Below are positions 17,682 through 27,700 of a DNA stretch of 64,000 nucleotides, in pieces. Position 1 is the first letter of the stretch. Every line of letters begins with the position of its first letter. Both the position numbers and the translations under genes were made by a program. Source of the stretch: G020348185 sp964525045 (GTDB taxonomy: Bacteria > Nitrospirota > Nitrospiria > Nitrospirales > UBA8639). The stretch spans positions 14,184 through 78,183 of the forward strand of contig CAZGFD010000017.1 of NCBI GenBank assembly GCA_964525045.1, in the 5' to 3' direction. The notes beneath the pieces are model-generated. The model worked only from the letters and a program-made list of their open reading frames with translations. It was not told the DNA's origin and did not search any database.

Positions 17682-17725
17682 GGTCCTCAAGAAAGTTTCC
17701 TGATGGAAATTCTTGGGGACCTTTC
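17682..17725 (+). terminator. terminator-like hairpin
   Basis: GGTCCTCAAGAAAGTTTCC and GGAAATTCTTGGGGACC form a ~16-bp imperfect stem with a TGAT loop, followed by TTTCTG. It lies 38 bases after the glycine-zipper gene. Confidence 0.65.
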
Positions 17726-17769
17726 TGTTGATGAGCAACTTAATGTAAACAATTTACCATTTCTGAAAT

Positions 17770-17865
17770 AAATATCAAATATCGAACACGGAATGTAGAA
17801 TGTCGAAGGACAAGATTCGCAAGCCTTCATTATTCGATATTCCTTGTCCGAAATTGGATATTCTC
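17770..17865. repeat. long imperfect inverted repeat
   Basis: Two ~39-bp arms, 17770-17808 and 17827-17865, are imperfect reverse complements (roughly three quarters identical). They contain repeated ATATCGAA-like units and are separated by about 18 bases. It lies between convergent genes. It encodes nothing convincing, although a short ORF crosses it. Confidence 0.55.
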
Positions 17866-17939
17866 ATTGAGTTGGGCCTACCCGTTAATGAAGGTTATAG
17901 CAATGCCGGTAGAATTCGGCCACCCAGAAAGCTCAACCC

Positions 17940-20300
17940 TTACAAAACCTTGAACAGGGCGTTAAATTCTCGCTGTGCGTCCTCGTCAGGTTTGGACTCC
18001 TCGAGGAGATTGGTTGTCAGCGTATAAATCGTTTCCAGGATCCGGGCAAGCCGTTCTGCCAAATCTTCCAGCGAGACTTTTTTCTCAAACTTCCCACCCC
18101 CCGCAATCCTCTTCAACAGACCCGTAATCATTGTGGTGTCTTCCGCGAGCATCTGGCCAATCGTTGTCTGGGCTAAGTACCCCGTCTTGTTCGTAATCTG
18201 CTCCGGATCATTTGTGAGATCGGTCACCCAAGCTTTGTAAGACGACACCAGTTGCGGCGCCTTCTGGATATACACACCATTGTTTGAATCCATCATATAA
18301 CTTCTAATATCGGCGTTCGCCGAACCGATAAACATATCAGGCCCGAAGACCATCACTTTGCTATGCAGGGACCGATCCGCTTTACTACTATCCTTCTCCG
18401 GGCTTTGATATTCGTAATACGAAAACGTTGCCGCACGTTCTGGAGCCCGGTATTGTTGATAGTAGGTCAGAAGCGCTTTGGAGGAATATCTGGCGGCGAG
18501 GTTGATGATATTGAGATCCGTCGTCTCGGGGGAATTCGTCACAATCCGAACGTGCACATGCCGGCAATCCATCTTGCCATCCACCATGTCCCCGATCAAT
18601 TTCAACATATTGGAAGGCACGAACAAGTAAGCATTATGAAAGATGATTTCTTGCGGATGTTGCGCATCTGACATTCTGCACACATTTCGAATTGCCGTGA
18701 GCCAAAGATTGTGGATGTACTTGCCGGATTCCCCCTCAAGACCGTTCCGGGCCCCATAGGACCGAATTGGACGCTGGCCGTCCTCAGGACGCTCGAAGGG
18801 TAGGTTCTCGATGTAATAGATTTCAGCCGTTGGATCGAGCGAAAAACTCGGGCTCCGCTCAGCGACATCTGATGGATGATATTCCTGGCGAAACGTCTCC
18901 ACCTTGGCCAGCATGTCATGGTAAAGCTGTTGAATGCGTTCATCCAGTTTTTTAGCCCCGGCAAATGTCCGTTCGTAGCAGGTCTGAAATTCCGGATCAT
19001 CCTTCTCCGGATGTAGCAGCTCACAGGTGCCCTTGGCTTCTTTATGGGCCAGAAGGAATTCATTTGGGGCATGCTGGCGAATGTCCTGAAGCCCCGCCAC
19101 CATTGGTGTAAAATTCCAGATTCGCTCAAATGTTTGACTCATTGCCGGCTCCTCAGCCTGCAATTGCGCATGGACATCAGTATCCATAAACAAGTACTTC
19201 CGGACTAATGGGGATGGACTCATGTGATAGGAGTCCTCAATATTTCTTCCACCAATTTGAAACTCCCTCCCGTCGACAAGCAGGAGCTTATGATGCGTGA
19301 ATTCAGTGAGATAGTCCCAATCTCTAAAGAATTTTTCCCTATCCGGCCTTTCACCAAATGGGAGATAGGCACGCAGGGCGTCATACAACGGATTCAGTTT
19401 TCCACCGAAAAGGGCAAAAGCCAGTTCTAATTTCAGCTTGGCAACCTTTTGTTGAAATTGTTCCGGATTACCGGAACGGGCCTCCCAAAAAACCCTTCCG
19501 GCTCGAATGGCCAAATCCATGTGTATCCCTTGTATTTTTTTCTCCTCCCCCGGGCCCGGACCCTCTTTGGTGTTTTGAGAGAGTTCAATTTTTTGTCCTT
19601 CCAGTATCGCGATGAGGGACACTTCAGGATTCTTGCCATAGAGTCCGCTCAGAAACATGCCCGACCCCCCGCTATTAAAGTTCGAGATATTTTGATAATC
19701 GTAAGGGAGGGTGGGATCCGTGATTTCCTCTTCAAATAGGCGTTCAATTTCCTGGAACTTGGCTTCGCGGCAGCCGGTTAACTCCGGGGTGGACATGACC
19801 TTCTTGCACGACAACGTCAGATACACGGCATCTTTTATGATGTTTTTGGTCGGCCGGTTATAAAGCCGGACTTGGAGGGTGCCGATGCCTTGATTTCCGT
19901 AATGTTCCATCATGGATAAAAAATCCAACCTCGGATAGTTGGTGGAATAATCCAGCAGTAACCGGACGTGGATCCCACTTCGCGCCGCTTCAATCAAAGC
20001 TTTTGTCAAAACGGCAGAGCTGTAATCATCCTGATAAATATAATAGATCAGATCAAGGCTGCGTTGTGCCCGGTTAATCATATCCAGTTTTGACTCAAAC
20101 GCATCATCATTGTCGGTAAGCACCACCGCTTGTTTCGTGGGAAGTTGTGGGGTTGAGCTATTCAGGAGAAGGGTTTCCTTTGACAAAATATGTTTTGATG
20201 AACTTTCTGTACTAAGGTATTTTGTTTGGGCCGCCGGCGTGCAGGCATATAAAAGCAGTGGGAGAAGCCAAAGGAGGTATAACCGATTCAAGGTTTTCAT
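17940..20300 (-). CDS. phospholipase-D-superfamily lipoprotein
   Basis: 786 residues. A lipobox (LLYAC, Cys20) predicts an outer- or inner-membrane-anchored lipoprotein. There are two HKD-type motifs: HHKLLLVDGREFQIGGRN (about 336-353), which is complete, and LHSKVMVFGPDMFIGSANADIRS (about 642-664), where the Asp six residues after Lys is not in the canonical spot but the GSAN part is intact. A leading segment (KLDMINRAQRSLDLIYYIYQDD) is typical of cardiolipin-synthase-like enzymes. Expected activity is phosphodiester transfer or hydrolysis on phospholipids in the envelope. It is longer than ClsA/ClsB owing to inserts around 150-310 and a C-terminal helical tail. Confidence 0.8.
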   Translation of the reverse strand: MKTLNRLYLLWLLPLLLYACTPAAQTKYLSTESSSKHILSKETLLLNSSTPQLPTKQAVVLTDNDDAFESKLDMINRAQRSLDLIYYIYQDDYSSAVLTKALIEAARSGIHVRLLLDYSTNYPRLDFLSMMEHYGNQGIGTLQVRLYNRPTKNIIKDAVYLTLSCKKVMSTPELTGCREAKFQEIERLFEEEITDPTLPYDYQNISNFNSGGSGMFLSGLYGKNPEVSLIAILEGQKIELSQNTKEGPGPGEEKKIQGIHMDLAIRAGRVFWEARSGNPEQFQQKVAKLKLELAFALFGGKLNPLYDALRAYLPFGERPDREKFFRDWDYLTEFTHHKLLLVDGREFQIGGRNIEDSYHMSPSPLVRKYLFMDTDVHAQLQAEEPAMSQTFERIWNFTPMVAGLQDIRQHAPNEFLLAHKEAKGTCELLHPEKDDPEFQTCYERTFAGAKKLDERIQQLYHDMLAKVETFRQEYHPSDVAERSPSFSLDPTAEIYYIENLPFERPEDGQRPIRSYGARNGLEGESGKYIHNLWLTAIRNVCRMSDAQHPQEIIFHNAYLFVPSNMLKLIGDMVDGKMDCRHVHVRIVTNSPETTDLNIINLAARYSSKALLTYYQQYRAPERAATFSYYEYQSPEKDSSKADRSLHSKVMVFGPDMFIGSANADIRSYMMDSNNGVYIQKAPQLVSSYKAWVTDLTNDPEQITNKTGYLAQTTIGQMLAEDTTMITGLLKRIAGGGKFEKKVSLEDLAERLARILETIYTLTTNLLEESKPDEDAQREFNALFKVL

Positions 20301-20483
20301 ATTGATCCCATGGGTTTGGGGGGCCAGAAGAATGCAACCCTATACGTGGAAATGACAAAGACCTTATATCATAAAAATTCTTTCGTAAACAGCAAGGACA
20401 ACCAATCTACCAACTTCATTTCCCTCATCTGGGAGGGGAAAGGAAAATGTGTTCCAAGATTTTTTTTCATGCCTTCCCGTTCC

Positions 20484-21086
20484 CTACTGGGATCCTTTTG
20501 ATTTCTGAAATAAGGCCTCCGTTCCCATCCCCCAGTTAAGGTTCCAGCCCAGGGCATCGGTCATGCGGCATTCCAGCTTCTGCACCTTAGTTCCGTTGAC
20601 AATTTGAAGCATTCCCACCCCCGGCGTGGGAGCCAGGGGAACAAAGACTGTGAGATCTCCTCCCGGTAGCTCCTCTACAATGGCCACAAGGATACGGATC
20701 TCCGGGGTAACGTGAAGAAGCGCAGGGTGGAGTTGCCCGGGCACATTTTTTCCTGAGATCCATCTCGCCAAATTTTTTAGCATCCTGTACGGCGGAAAAC
20801 GATTGAGGACAGCCCGCTCGAACCAGCTTCCGATTCGATGGGCAAAAGGCGTATTGGCCATGAGGCCAACAGCTATGAACAACATAATGAGCACCAGGGC
20901 CGCGACGAAACGATGCATCCACAGGTCGGAAAAAAGACTTGTGGGTAAGACGTCAACAATGGGCTGTGTGAGAGCCATCAAACCATCGAACAATTGTCCC
21001 AACATGAGATAGGCCAACAAGACCGGAAGGAGTATAAAAAACCCATCAACGAATTTTGTCCTTATTGTTCCTAAGATTCTTTTCAT
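20484..21086 (-). CDS. DUF502 membrane protein
   Basis: About 200 residues from ATG 21086 with AGGATC upstream; a longer frame to 21182 adds 32 residues lacking typical features. Two N-terminal membrane helices (FVDGFFILLPVLLAYLMLG; RFVAALVLIMLFIAVGLMA) precede a soluble domain with PTPGVGMLQIVNG. DUF502 proteins usually have a TGxxxxLP start, seen here as FVDGFFILLP. They are widespread inner-membrane proteins of unknown function. Not obviously in an operon. Confidence 0.75.
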   Translation of the reverse strand: MKRILGTIRTKFVDGFFILLPVLLAYLMLGQLFDGLMALTQPIVDVLPTSLFSDLWMHRFVAALVLIMLFIAVGLMANTPFAHRIGSWFERAVLNRFPPYRMLKNLARWISGKNVPGQLHPALLHVTPEIRILVAIVEELPGGDLTVFVPLAPTPGVGMLQIVNGTKVQKLECRMTDALGWNLNWGMGTEALFQKSKGSQ

Positions 21087-21356
21087 GGTGGAGATCCTTT
21101 TAGCGAAAGCTTGTGGAAGGTATTGTTCCCGAAGTTCCGAAAAAAATTTAATTGAAACTCTTGCAGGGTTGCAAATACACAACTCGGCGATGGCCGATAA
21201 GGGGGCAATGTCGCATAACCCTCCGCCAGGGACCGGGATGAGCGAGACGATTTTCCGTGAGCACCTTGGCGGAATGGGCGACTTCTATAGTCGCAGGGAT
21301 CACGACTTCATGAATGCCGGCCCAAGGCTCGGCGCGACCGTCAAAGGCCCTTACAA

Positions 21357-21809
21357 ATGACCATGGATTTTACCAGACCGGTCGGAAAGGCCAGTGGCAT
21401 TCCCTGGGCCGGGATTGAGAATACCCCGCCAGAGGTTCAAAACCTGAGCAAGCCGGAGATGGCCTTCCTGAAGCTGCCTTTTGATCCGTTGGAGTACATT
21501 GAACACCTTGACCAGCTACCCTTCGACCCCGAGTCGGGCCCCGCCTTAGGTAATTCCGCGGCACCCCCGGAGTCCCATTCGCCTGAAAAGCGGGAAGGGG
21601 CTACCCTCTTAGGCCACCAACAACCAGTTAGAATGCGGGTAGCCTGGGTGAGGGGAAAAGGGATTTTGCTCAGCCGCTGCCCTTTTAATCATACCCCTAA
21701 TTGTGATAAAAAGGCCCTGCAGTCTCAAGAAAACGGGGCATACACCGGCGGCAGTGGAGCGGTTGGTGCCCCTGACGGTGCCGGCGTAACTGGGGCGGGG
21801 CCTGCCTAA
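21357..21809 (+). CDS. doubtful hypothetical ORF in GC-rich gap
   Basis: 150 codons beginning MTMDFTRPVGKASGIPWAG. The first ~60 residues look protein-like (ENTPPEVQNLSKPEMAFLKL), while the rest is Gly/Pro/Ala-rich and poorly structured. The start overlaps the stop of another doubtful frame (from about 21190). There is no clear ribosome binding site and I recognise no domain. It could be a decayed or very divergent gene. Outside this ORF, 21087-21966 shows only an AT-rich patch (21840-21875) that may be the promoter of the next small gene. Confidence 0.25.
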   Translation: MTMDFTRPVGKASGIPWAGIENTPPEVQNLSKPEMAFLKLPFDPLEYIEHLDQLPFDPESGPALGNSAAPPESHSPEKREGATLLGHQQPVRMRVAWVRGKGILLSRCPFNHTPNCDKKALQSQENGAYTGGSGAVGAPDGAGVTGAGPA

Positions 21810-21966
21810 CCCTAAGATCGAGGCTTGCGGCGTCATCTACTATATTATTTTATTTAAAAATATTATATAATTTTACGGGGGTGTTTGAACCAGGCCTCTG
21901 GTGTCAGTAGAAAGAATGCCCACCTGAGGAGGGCATAATTCAAATCAACCAAAAGGGGGAAGGGTT

Positions 21967-22137
21967 ATGAATAAAAAAGTTGCGTCACTAAAGCGAGCTG
22001 CGGAAGACATAACCAAGGCTCTTAAGGATGATAAGAGCTTCAACAAGAAAGATGAAACGACAATTGGGTCACTGGGCGCCAGCCTGGTCAGTTCACTCGC
22101 TCAGTGGCGGGTGCGAAAAAAGAAGAAAAGACGGTAA
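21967..22137 (+). CDS. small basic hypothetical protein (56 aa)
   Basis: A 56-residue frame preceded by an AAGGGGGAAGGG ribosome binding site and an AT-rich promoter-like tract. It starts MNKKVASLKRAAEDITKAL, has a charged helical body (KDDKSFNKKDETTIGSLGAS) and ends in a cluster of seven Lys/Arg (RKKKKRR). The basic tail suggests nucleic-acid or membrane association, which is inference. I recognise no family. The good ribosome binding site and its length make it a credible real small protein. Confidence 0.5.
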   Translation: MNKKVASLKRAAEDITKALKDDKSFNKKDETTIGSLGASLVSSLAQWRVRKKKKRR

Positions 22138-22278
22138 AGTTTGTGAAGAGAAAATTTTTATTGAATACTCTCATCGGGGGGGCGGTCGCCGCCTCCCCAT
22201 CCTTCCGCTTCTCATCATCATTTTCTTTTCCTCCAACACCTACACTCGCAACCGTGGAATCCACCCTTTCCTTAAAAC

Positions 22279-23100
22279 TTAGGACCGGCGGTGGGTTGGG
22301 GCGCTGACCGTTTCTCGCCATTCAATATCAAATTGCATAATCGCTTGATCTAAGGCCTCCTCCAGGGCCACCGTTCTGAGAACTTCAAGAGCCATGTCGT
22401 CCGTGGGATAGAAACGATTCGCGTTGACGGAACCCTTAACCTGGGGGTAACGATTCGACTCTATAGAAACATCCAGCTTTTCCAACAGGGCATAGGACCG
22501 GCCATGCGCCTGAATGAGGGATTTCCCTGATTGAAGATCCACCAACGCCATCTCAACCAGGGCATAATTTTGTATCTCGTTGCCAGGAAGAATGCCGACA
22601 TCGGGAGAGGAGGCATCCAGGTAGGCCGGGGTTGTCACTTCATCGCTGGAAGTCATGATCAAAATCACGAATTCAAAATCCTCATCTTTTCCAAGTCCTT
22701 GCAGTTGTGCCACGCTTTTCCCCGGGTGAAGCGTTTCCAGTCGAACCACCTCTTGAATTTCTAGTGGGACCTTGTTCTCCAATGCGAATTTGGTTCTGGC
22801 GGTGAACCGCTCCAGGGAGTCTTTCGAAAGAGTCGTTGGGGGATTGGATCGGACAACCTCAGGAACAAAGGCAAGTCCCACTTGTAACTTTTCCTGAGAA
22901 GCCTGGGAGATTTTCCCCTGCAAAGCCAAACTCGGATGGGGATCCTGTTCGATCAAGGTCGGCATATGTGAGGAGGGAGAAACCCCGCTGCACCCACCTA
23001 TAATAAAGGACAACGTGATCAAAGCCACCGTAATCCTTGGAAAGCAACTTGGTATAGTGTGTGGCCTGAGAGGCCAATTTGAAATCATTTGGGAAATCAT
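22279..23100 (-). CDS. hypothetical lipoprotein
   Basis: 273 residues from ATG 23100, with GAGGAG eight bases upstream. A hydrophobic signal (ITVALITLSFIIGGC) ends in a lipobox near Cys37. The mature protein contains LQVGLAFVPEVV, then a ~30-residue helix, and a strand-rich half with YALVEMALVDLQSGKSLIQAHG. This order faintly recalls rhombotarget-type lipoproteins, which also pair a GxAFVPE segment with a later D.xSGKLL strand, but the match is too weak to name. It lies next to the second porin on the same strand. Confidence 0.6.
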   Translation of the reverse strand: MISQMISNWPLRPHTIPSCFPRITVALITLSFIIGGCSGVSPSSHMPTLIEQDPHPSLALQGKISQASQEKLQVGLAFVPEVVRSNPPTTLSKDSLERFTARTKFALENKVPLEIQEVVRLETLHPGKSVAQLQGLGKDEDFEFVILIMTSSDEVTTPAYLDASSPDVGILPGNEIQNYALVEMALVDLQSGKSLIQAHGRSYALLEKLDVSIESNRYPQVKGSVNANRFYPTDDMALEVLRTVALEEALDQAIMQFDIEWRETVSAPTHRRS

Positions 23101-23372
23101 AGTCGCAACTCCTCTTTGGTGTTTCGGTTCACTACTATTATATTCTACACCATTTCACAGTTCATATTGCTGGCCATCAAGTTCGGATGTCCCCATGAGT
23201 CTTAATCAATCTGCCGTTGACGTTCTTGCTCGGATTTCTCTCGCGGCATCTGATTGCCAACCACCGGCTCCGCGCCAGTTCATGTGGAGGAGTAGCGGTC
23301 TTGCTTGGCCTGGTAGGGGTCGGGGTTAAGCTGTGGGCTACATACCTTCCGATATCGGTCAGTAAGTTCCAT

Positions 23373-24908
23373 TTAAAATCTAAGTTCCGTCGAAAAATAC
23401 ACAAAATCGGTGTCCTCAGCGGGAGGATTTCCTGGGATTTGGGCGAGGGCATCAATATAAGAGCCTTTAAAAAAATGATCATAGCCGGCGTCAAAGCTGA
23501 TAAATGAAGTCAGGAACCACTGCAACTGAATCTCGAAATCCGAACCAAGTTCGTTCCCTGCTTGACCGGTCGGATCTTGAAGGCCTGACCCCACCCATTC
23601 ATCTTTGGCTTGCGCCAACCACCACCACCGATATTTCACATTCATTTTCACGTCGCCTTTTGGCCATAACACCAGCCGGACCCCGGGTGAACTAATGTTG
23701 GATCGAAAAAAGGGACCGAACACCCCCGTGGGATTGTATTCAAATCGTCGGGCGCCGAATAGGGTGTCGAAGGTCTGGCTGGTCGTGCCGTTAGGATCTC
23801 GAGTTCCACTGGCATAGTCGTATTGAAAGAGCAGGCGAGGTTCCCACATCGCGTCAAACGTATACCCCACCGTGGCATGGCCAAACCAGGCATGCTGGTC
23901 CTTCTCCCCCTGCCGGCCAAATTGATAGGCCCCCTCCAGTTCGTAATCGAACAACCCCTTCCTCGAATTCCTGTACAGACGCAGCCCAAAGGTAGAGTAG
24001 ACCCTTTGTTGACTAATATCGGGGTCCTCATCATTTAACCCGTAATAATACAGATTGGTTCGGAGCGAGGAGAGATGGTGGCTTTCAAAATGGGTTCCCC
24101 AAAACAAGGTATCATCTTCTTCAAACAGTTGATTGAATACCCCAAATGTCCGTGGAGTGGGTCTGACCAGAAACGTTCGTAGGCGCCAAACCTGGCCTTG
24201 TCCCAGGTTCCAATGCACCCCGTCAAAGGCATTCGTCGTATTCCGAAACCGGCTCCGTGCAATGAGTCGACGATGCCCAAAATCCATATTGATTCTGCCA
24301 AAATGCAGATCATTCCGAAGCCCCATACCAAAGAGGTTGTCCAAGGTGGCGGAAAGAAAAATCTGTTGAATTTCCGCTTCGTTGAACAGGGCATCACTAA
24401 TCAATTCCCCTTCGGTAGCTCCGATCGAACGCGAATCTTGGAATTCAAGAAGAAACCGAAAAATTTCCCCATTCATGCCAAAGCGGAAGCGGGTCCGAAG
24501 TGGGAGCTGCTCGGTGGTGCCAAACTCCCCTTTCCGAAAGGGGTTCGTCATGAGTTCCCCCCTGACCCTGAAATCCACACCGACATCGATCCAATCAGGT
24601 AAACGGGAAAAGTAATGAAGATACCGGCTCCACCGTACCTGGTTTTCAGGGAAGAGGATTTGATCGGCAGTTCCCCTCCACGGTTGATTCGGAGCCGCCT
24701 CGATAGTTTCCCTCAGGTACTCACTGAGCCGGGATTGAGTCACATTATCTTCGGTGGTGTGATTTCGGAGGTCAGTTCCTTGAGCCAAGGCTGGCGATCC
24801 AAAGGCCGTGAGCAATATACCAAGCAGCAGGAAGAGGAGTAACGCCCTACCAGCCGTTACACGCCAGCAAGAAATCTGAAATTTTACGGGTCGGGAGTCA
24901 ACATTCAA
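23373..24908 (-). CDS. alginate-export-family outer membrane porin (second copy)
   Basis: 511 residues with a signal peptide (LLLFLLLGILLTAFG, cleavage near ALAQ, about residue 43). It shows AlgE-type barrel features: WIDVGVDFRVRGELM, LRTRFRFGMNG, and the shared VGSGLQDPTGQAGNELG segment also present in the 4.1-5.5 kb porin. The final strand ends DFVYFSTELRF with the C-terminal Phe used for outer-membrane insertion. It is about 60 residues longer than its paralogue, mostly in the N-terminal region. It probably differs in substrate, and no transporter gene is next to it. Confidence 0.8.
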   Translation of the reverse strand: MNVDSRPVKFQISCWRVTAGRALLLFLLLGILLTAFGSPALAQGTDLRNHTTEDNVTQSRLSEYLRETIEAAPNQPWRGTADQILFPENQVRWSRYLHYFSRLPDWIDVGVDFRVRGELMTNPFRKGEFGTTEQLPLRTRFRFGMNGEIFRFLLEFQDSRSIGATEGELISDALFNEAEIQQIFLSATLDNLFGMGLRNDLHFGRINMDFGHRRLIARSRFRNTTNAFDGVHWNLGQGQVWRLRTFLVRPTPRTFGVFNQLFEEDDTLFWGTHFESHHLSSLRTNLYYYGLNDEDPDISQQRVYSTFGLRLYRNSRKGLFDYELEGAYQFGRQGEKDQHAWFGHATVGYTFDAMWEPRLLFQYDYASGTRDPNGTTSQTFDTLFGARRFEYNPTGVFGPFFRSNISSPGVRLVLWPKGDVKMNVKYRWWWLAQAKDEWVGSGLQDPTGQAGNELGSDFEIQLQWFLTSFISFDAGYDHFFKGSYIDALAQIPGNPPAEDTDFVYFSTELRF

Positions 24909-25549
24909 AATGTAGTAGACCTACTGTCCCACCGCTCCCCGGACCGCCCTTTCTCGAATTCTCCTAAGGCCTCAGCCTGGGAGACCAGCTCATCACCAAT
25001 TTGAAAGCCGGGAGACCGGCAAGCTTCAAAACGGACTTCAGAAAAGAATTGGCCTGTTGCAGTGGATTCGTGAGGAAAATCAGGATTTTCTGATTGATAT
25101 TGACGGATGTGCTCTAATTCGTCACCCGTTAACGAGAGGTGATGTCCAACAGGTAACCTGTCTCACTCTTTGCATCCCCGTCAGAGTGTCATCACCAAGC
25201 GTTGCACGAATTCGGACCCCTTCATTAGCTCGGGTCAACTCCTATACCGTCCCATTCCTCCCGTCAGTCATCACGACTTGGTCCAACGGGAATACCTCTT
25301 GAAGACACTGCTGGTTTCCGTCATGCTTTTCAAAAGTTCCCCTTCTAATCAATTTCACATGCATAATGTATGAATCTACAGGCAAGGGTCAAACCGAAAC
25401 TATCCGAATAGTATTCCACCCACAGCTCCTATTTATTAAGAAATTGTTTCGTCTATCAACGTGCGATGATGGCTTGAGATGGGGCGAGGCCAGGTGATCG
25501 GTGAAAAAATCTGGGGAAACTGAGAGTCATAACCACTCTAAAAGAGAAG
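24909..25549. other. intergenic, nothing recognised
   Basis: Part of a ~1.2 kb gene-poor gap. Two short frames at 25057-25373 have no domain and poor start signals. Confidence 0.4.
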
Positions 25550-25880
25550 GTGGTCAAGATCGGAACCAAAGTTTTCAGGCAGGCCCGGAGCCTCATATCT
25601 CAACTGGCCGAGGTCCCTGGGTCCCGATAGCTCGTTGAGACGATCTTAAAAGAGATTGACCGGTTGCGGCTGTTTGCAGATGAGATGGTACACCGAATCA
25701 AATAGGACTCTGGAAACGAAACAACAACAGGAGCGGTGTATCTTCAAGCGCTCGATAAACGTTTATGCATCAGTGGAAAGCCTTGACTATTGACCAACGC
25801 GGAAAAAGGTGGGAGACTTGCGGCCAAATCCAAAGCAAAACGTTGATCGCAAGAGAAGATTCGTCCGATCCCATCTGACG
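25550..25880 (+). pseudogene. possible decayed transposase remnant
   Basis: One frame reads VKIGTKVFRQARSLISQLAEV, a stop, then LVETILKEIDRLRLFADEMVHRIK, a stop, then TTTGAVYLQALDKRL. These are helix-rich, protein-like stretches broken by stops. A second frame here (SLDY-stop-..KKVGDLRPN) has a similar counterpart near 63.05-63.10 kb. This fits an old inactivated mobile gene, but I cannot name the IS family and the call is tentative. Confidence 0.25.
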
Positions 25881-26086
25881 ACTAGGGCTTTTCATATTCA
25901 CTAGGGCCATTTCGGTTATGATAATTCATCTTTGATAAGGGAGGATGTATTGGAATTGGTACCATGAACCTTGGATTTGGGTCTGAGTCAAACCGCACGG
26001 GGAACCGGGGCAAACTTCCCAAGGTTGTGCAGACTATTCGACGGGACGCTAGCTTCACACTGCAATCAAAGAAAAGGAGAAACCCA

Positions 26087-27631
26087 GTGAACACAATTCG
26101 CCTTATTATTTTCGGACTGCTTGCCACCCTCCTAGCCCCGGGCTTTGCGATGGCAGCGGAGAAACCAAACATCCTTGTGATATGGGGGGATGACATCGGT
26201 TTCTGGAACGTCAGCGCCTATAACCGGGGCATGATGGGGTATAAGACCCCGAACATCGACCGTATCGCGGAAGAAGGCGCCTTATTCACCGACTGGTATG
26301 GGCAGCAAAGCTGCACGGCTGGTCGTGGGGCGTTCATCACGGGCCAAGTCGGCTTTCGAACCGGCCTACTCAAAGTCGGTCTTCCAGGAGCGAAAGAGGG
26401 GATTCAATCAAGGGATGTGACCATGGCCCAGTTGCTCAAAGCTCAGGGGTACATGACCGCCCAATTTGGCAAGAACCATTTGGGTGATCTGGATGAGCAC
26501 CTGCCCACGGCCCACGGGTTTGACGAGTTCATGGGCTCCCTCTACCACCTCAATGCCGAGGAGGAACCTGAGAATCCGGACTACTTCAAAGATCCGAAGT
26601 TGATTGAGCGGTACAATACCCGTGGCATCATCCACACCTGGGCAAATCCGGATGGTACACAAAGGATCGAGAGCAAGGGACCACTTACGAAGAAGCGTAT
26701 GGAGACAATAGATGAGGAAATCACCAATGCCTCGCTGGATTATCTTGAGCGCGCGAAAAAGGCAGATAAGCCGTTCTTTCTTTGGTGGAACTCTACCCGC
26801 ATGCACGTCTTCACCCACCTCAAGGAAGAAAGCGAAGGCAAGACCGGGCTGGGCATCTATCCTGATGGCATGGTGGAACATGACGGCCACGTCGGCCAGT
26901 TGCTCGACAAACTCAAAGAACTCGGTCTTGAGGAGAACACGATCGTCATGTACTCCACCGACAACGGCGCGGAAGTCTTCACGTGGCCTGACGGTGGCCA
27001 AACCCCATTCCGCGGAGAGAAGGCCACCAATTGGGAGGGCGGTTTCCGCGTCCCGACAGCCATTCGCTGGCCCGGTGTCATCAAACCGGGCACCGTCCTG
27101 AACGATATCTTCGCTCACGAAGACATGCTTCCCACTCTTCTGGCAGCCGCCGGCGTTCCCGACGTGAAGGAACAGCTCCTGAAAGGTATGAAAGTGGGAA
27201 ACCAGACGTTTAAGGTGCATCTGGACGGGTACGATATCACCGACGCCTTGGCCGGAAAATCCTCCAGTCCCCGCAAGGAGTTTTTCTACTTTAATGATGA
27301 CGGCTCCTTGGTAGCGCTGCGGTATAACCAGTGGAAGATCGTGTTTCAAGAGCAACGTTCGCACGGGTTTGGAGTCTGGCAGGACCCCTTCACGCCCTTG
27401 CGTTTTCCCAAAGTCTTCAACCTTCGTTCCGACCCATTCGAGACGGCTGACCAACACAGCATGGGGTACGATCGTTGGATGGCGGAACGCATGTTCCTGC
27501 TGGTGCCGGCACAACAATACGTCGGGAAGTTTCTCGCCACGTTCAAGGAATTCCCTCCGAGCCAGAAAGCCGGTAGCTTTAGCCTCGACCGAGTAATGGA
27601 GTCCCTCCAGTCGGGAGGCAGAAGCCACTAA
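26087..27631 (+). CDS. exported type-I sulfatase (arylsulfatase-like)
   Basis: 514 residues from GTG 26087, preceded by AAAAGGAGAA; the frame extends upstream to 25964 without a start of that quality. A signal peptide ends near AMAA. Family motifs: PNILVIWGDDIGFWN (metal-binding Asp pair), CTAGR at Cys76 (the CxAxR form of the formylglycine sequence), FGKNHLGD (catalytic Lys/His) and YSTDNGAE (metal ligands). It should hydrolyse sulfate esters in the periplasm once the Cys is matured by a formylglycine-generating or anaerobic enzyme, not seen here. Substrate unknown. A palindrome follows the stop. Confidence 0.9.
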   Translation: MNTIRLIIFGLLATLLAPGFAMAAEKPNILVIWGDDIGFWNVSAYNRGMMGYKTPNIDRIAEEGALFTDWYGQQSCTAGRGAFITGQVGFRTGLLKVGLPGAKEGIQSRDVTMAQLLKAQGYMTAQFGKNHLGDLDEHLPTAHGFDEFMGSLYHLNAEEEPENPDYFKDPKLIERYNTRGIIHTWANPDGTQRIESKGPLTKKRMETIDEEITNASLDYLERAKKADKPFFLWWNSTRMHVFTHLKEESEGKTGLGIYPDGMVEHDGHVGQLLDKLKELGLEENTIVMYSTDNGAEVFTWPDGGQTPFRGEKATNWEGGFRVPTAIRWPGVIKPGTVLNDIFAHEDMLPTLLAAAGVPDVKEQLLKGMKVGNQTFKVHLDGYDITDALAGKSSSPRKEFFYFNDDGSLVALRYNQWKIVFQEQRSHGFGVWQDPFTPLRFPKVFNLRSDPFETADQHSMGYDRWMAERMFLLVPAQQYVGKFLATFKEFPPSQKAGSFSLDRVMESLQSGGRSH

Positions 27632-27663
27632 GGTGGCGCTGGATCAGAGGCCGAACTAACTTC

Positions 27664-27700
27664 ATGAGCCACCCCCGCAGTACTGGCAGGGGTGGCTCAT
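27664..27700 (+). terminator. hairpin after sulfatase gene
   Basis: ATGAGCCACCCC and GGGGTGGCTCAT form a perfect 12-bp stem with a 13-base loop. There is no T-run after it, so termination is uncertain; it may act as an RNA stabiliser. Confidence 0.5.

Noticed and set aside
26408..27628. 406-codon ORF antisense to the sulfatase
   Set aside because: It is a shadow of the sulfatase frame; no domain, no ribosome binding site and the sulfatase motifs are unambiguous.
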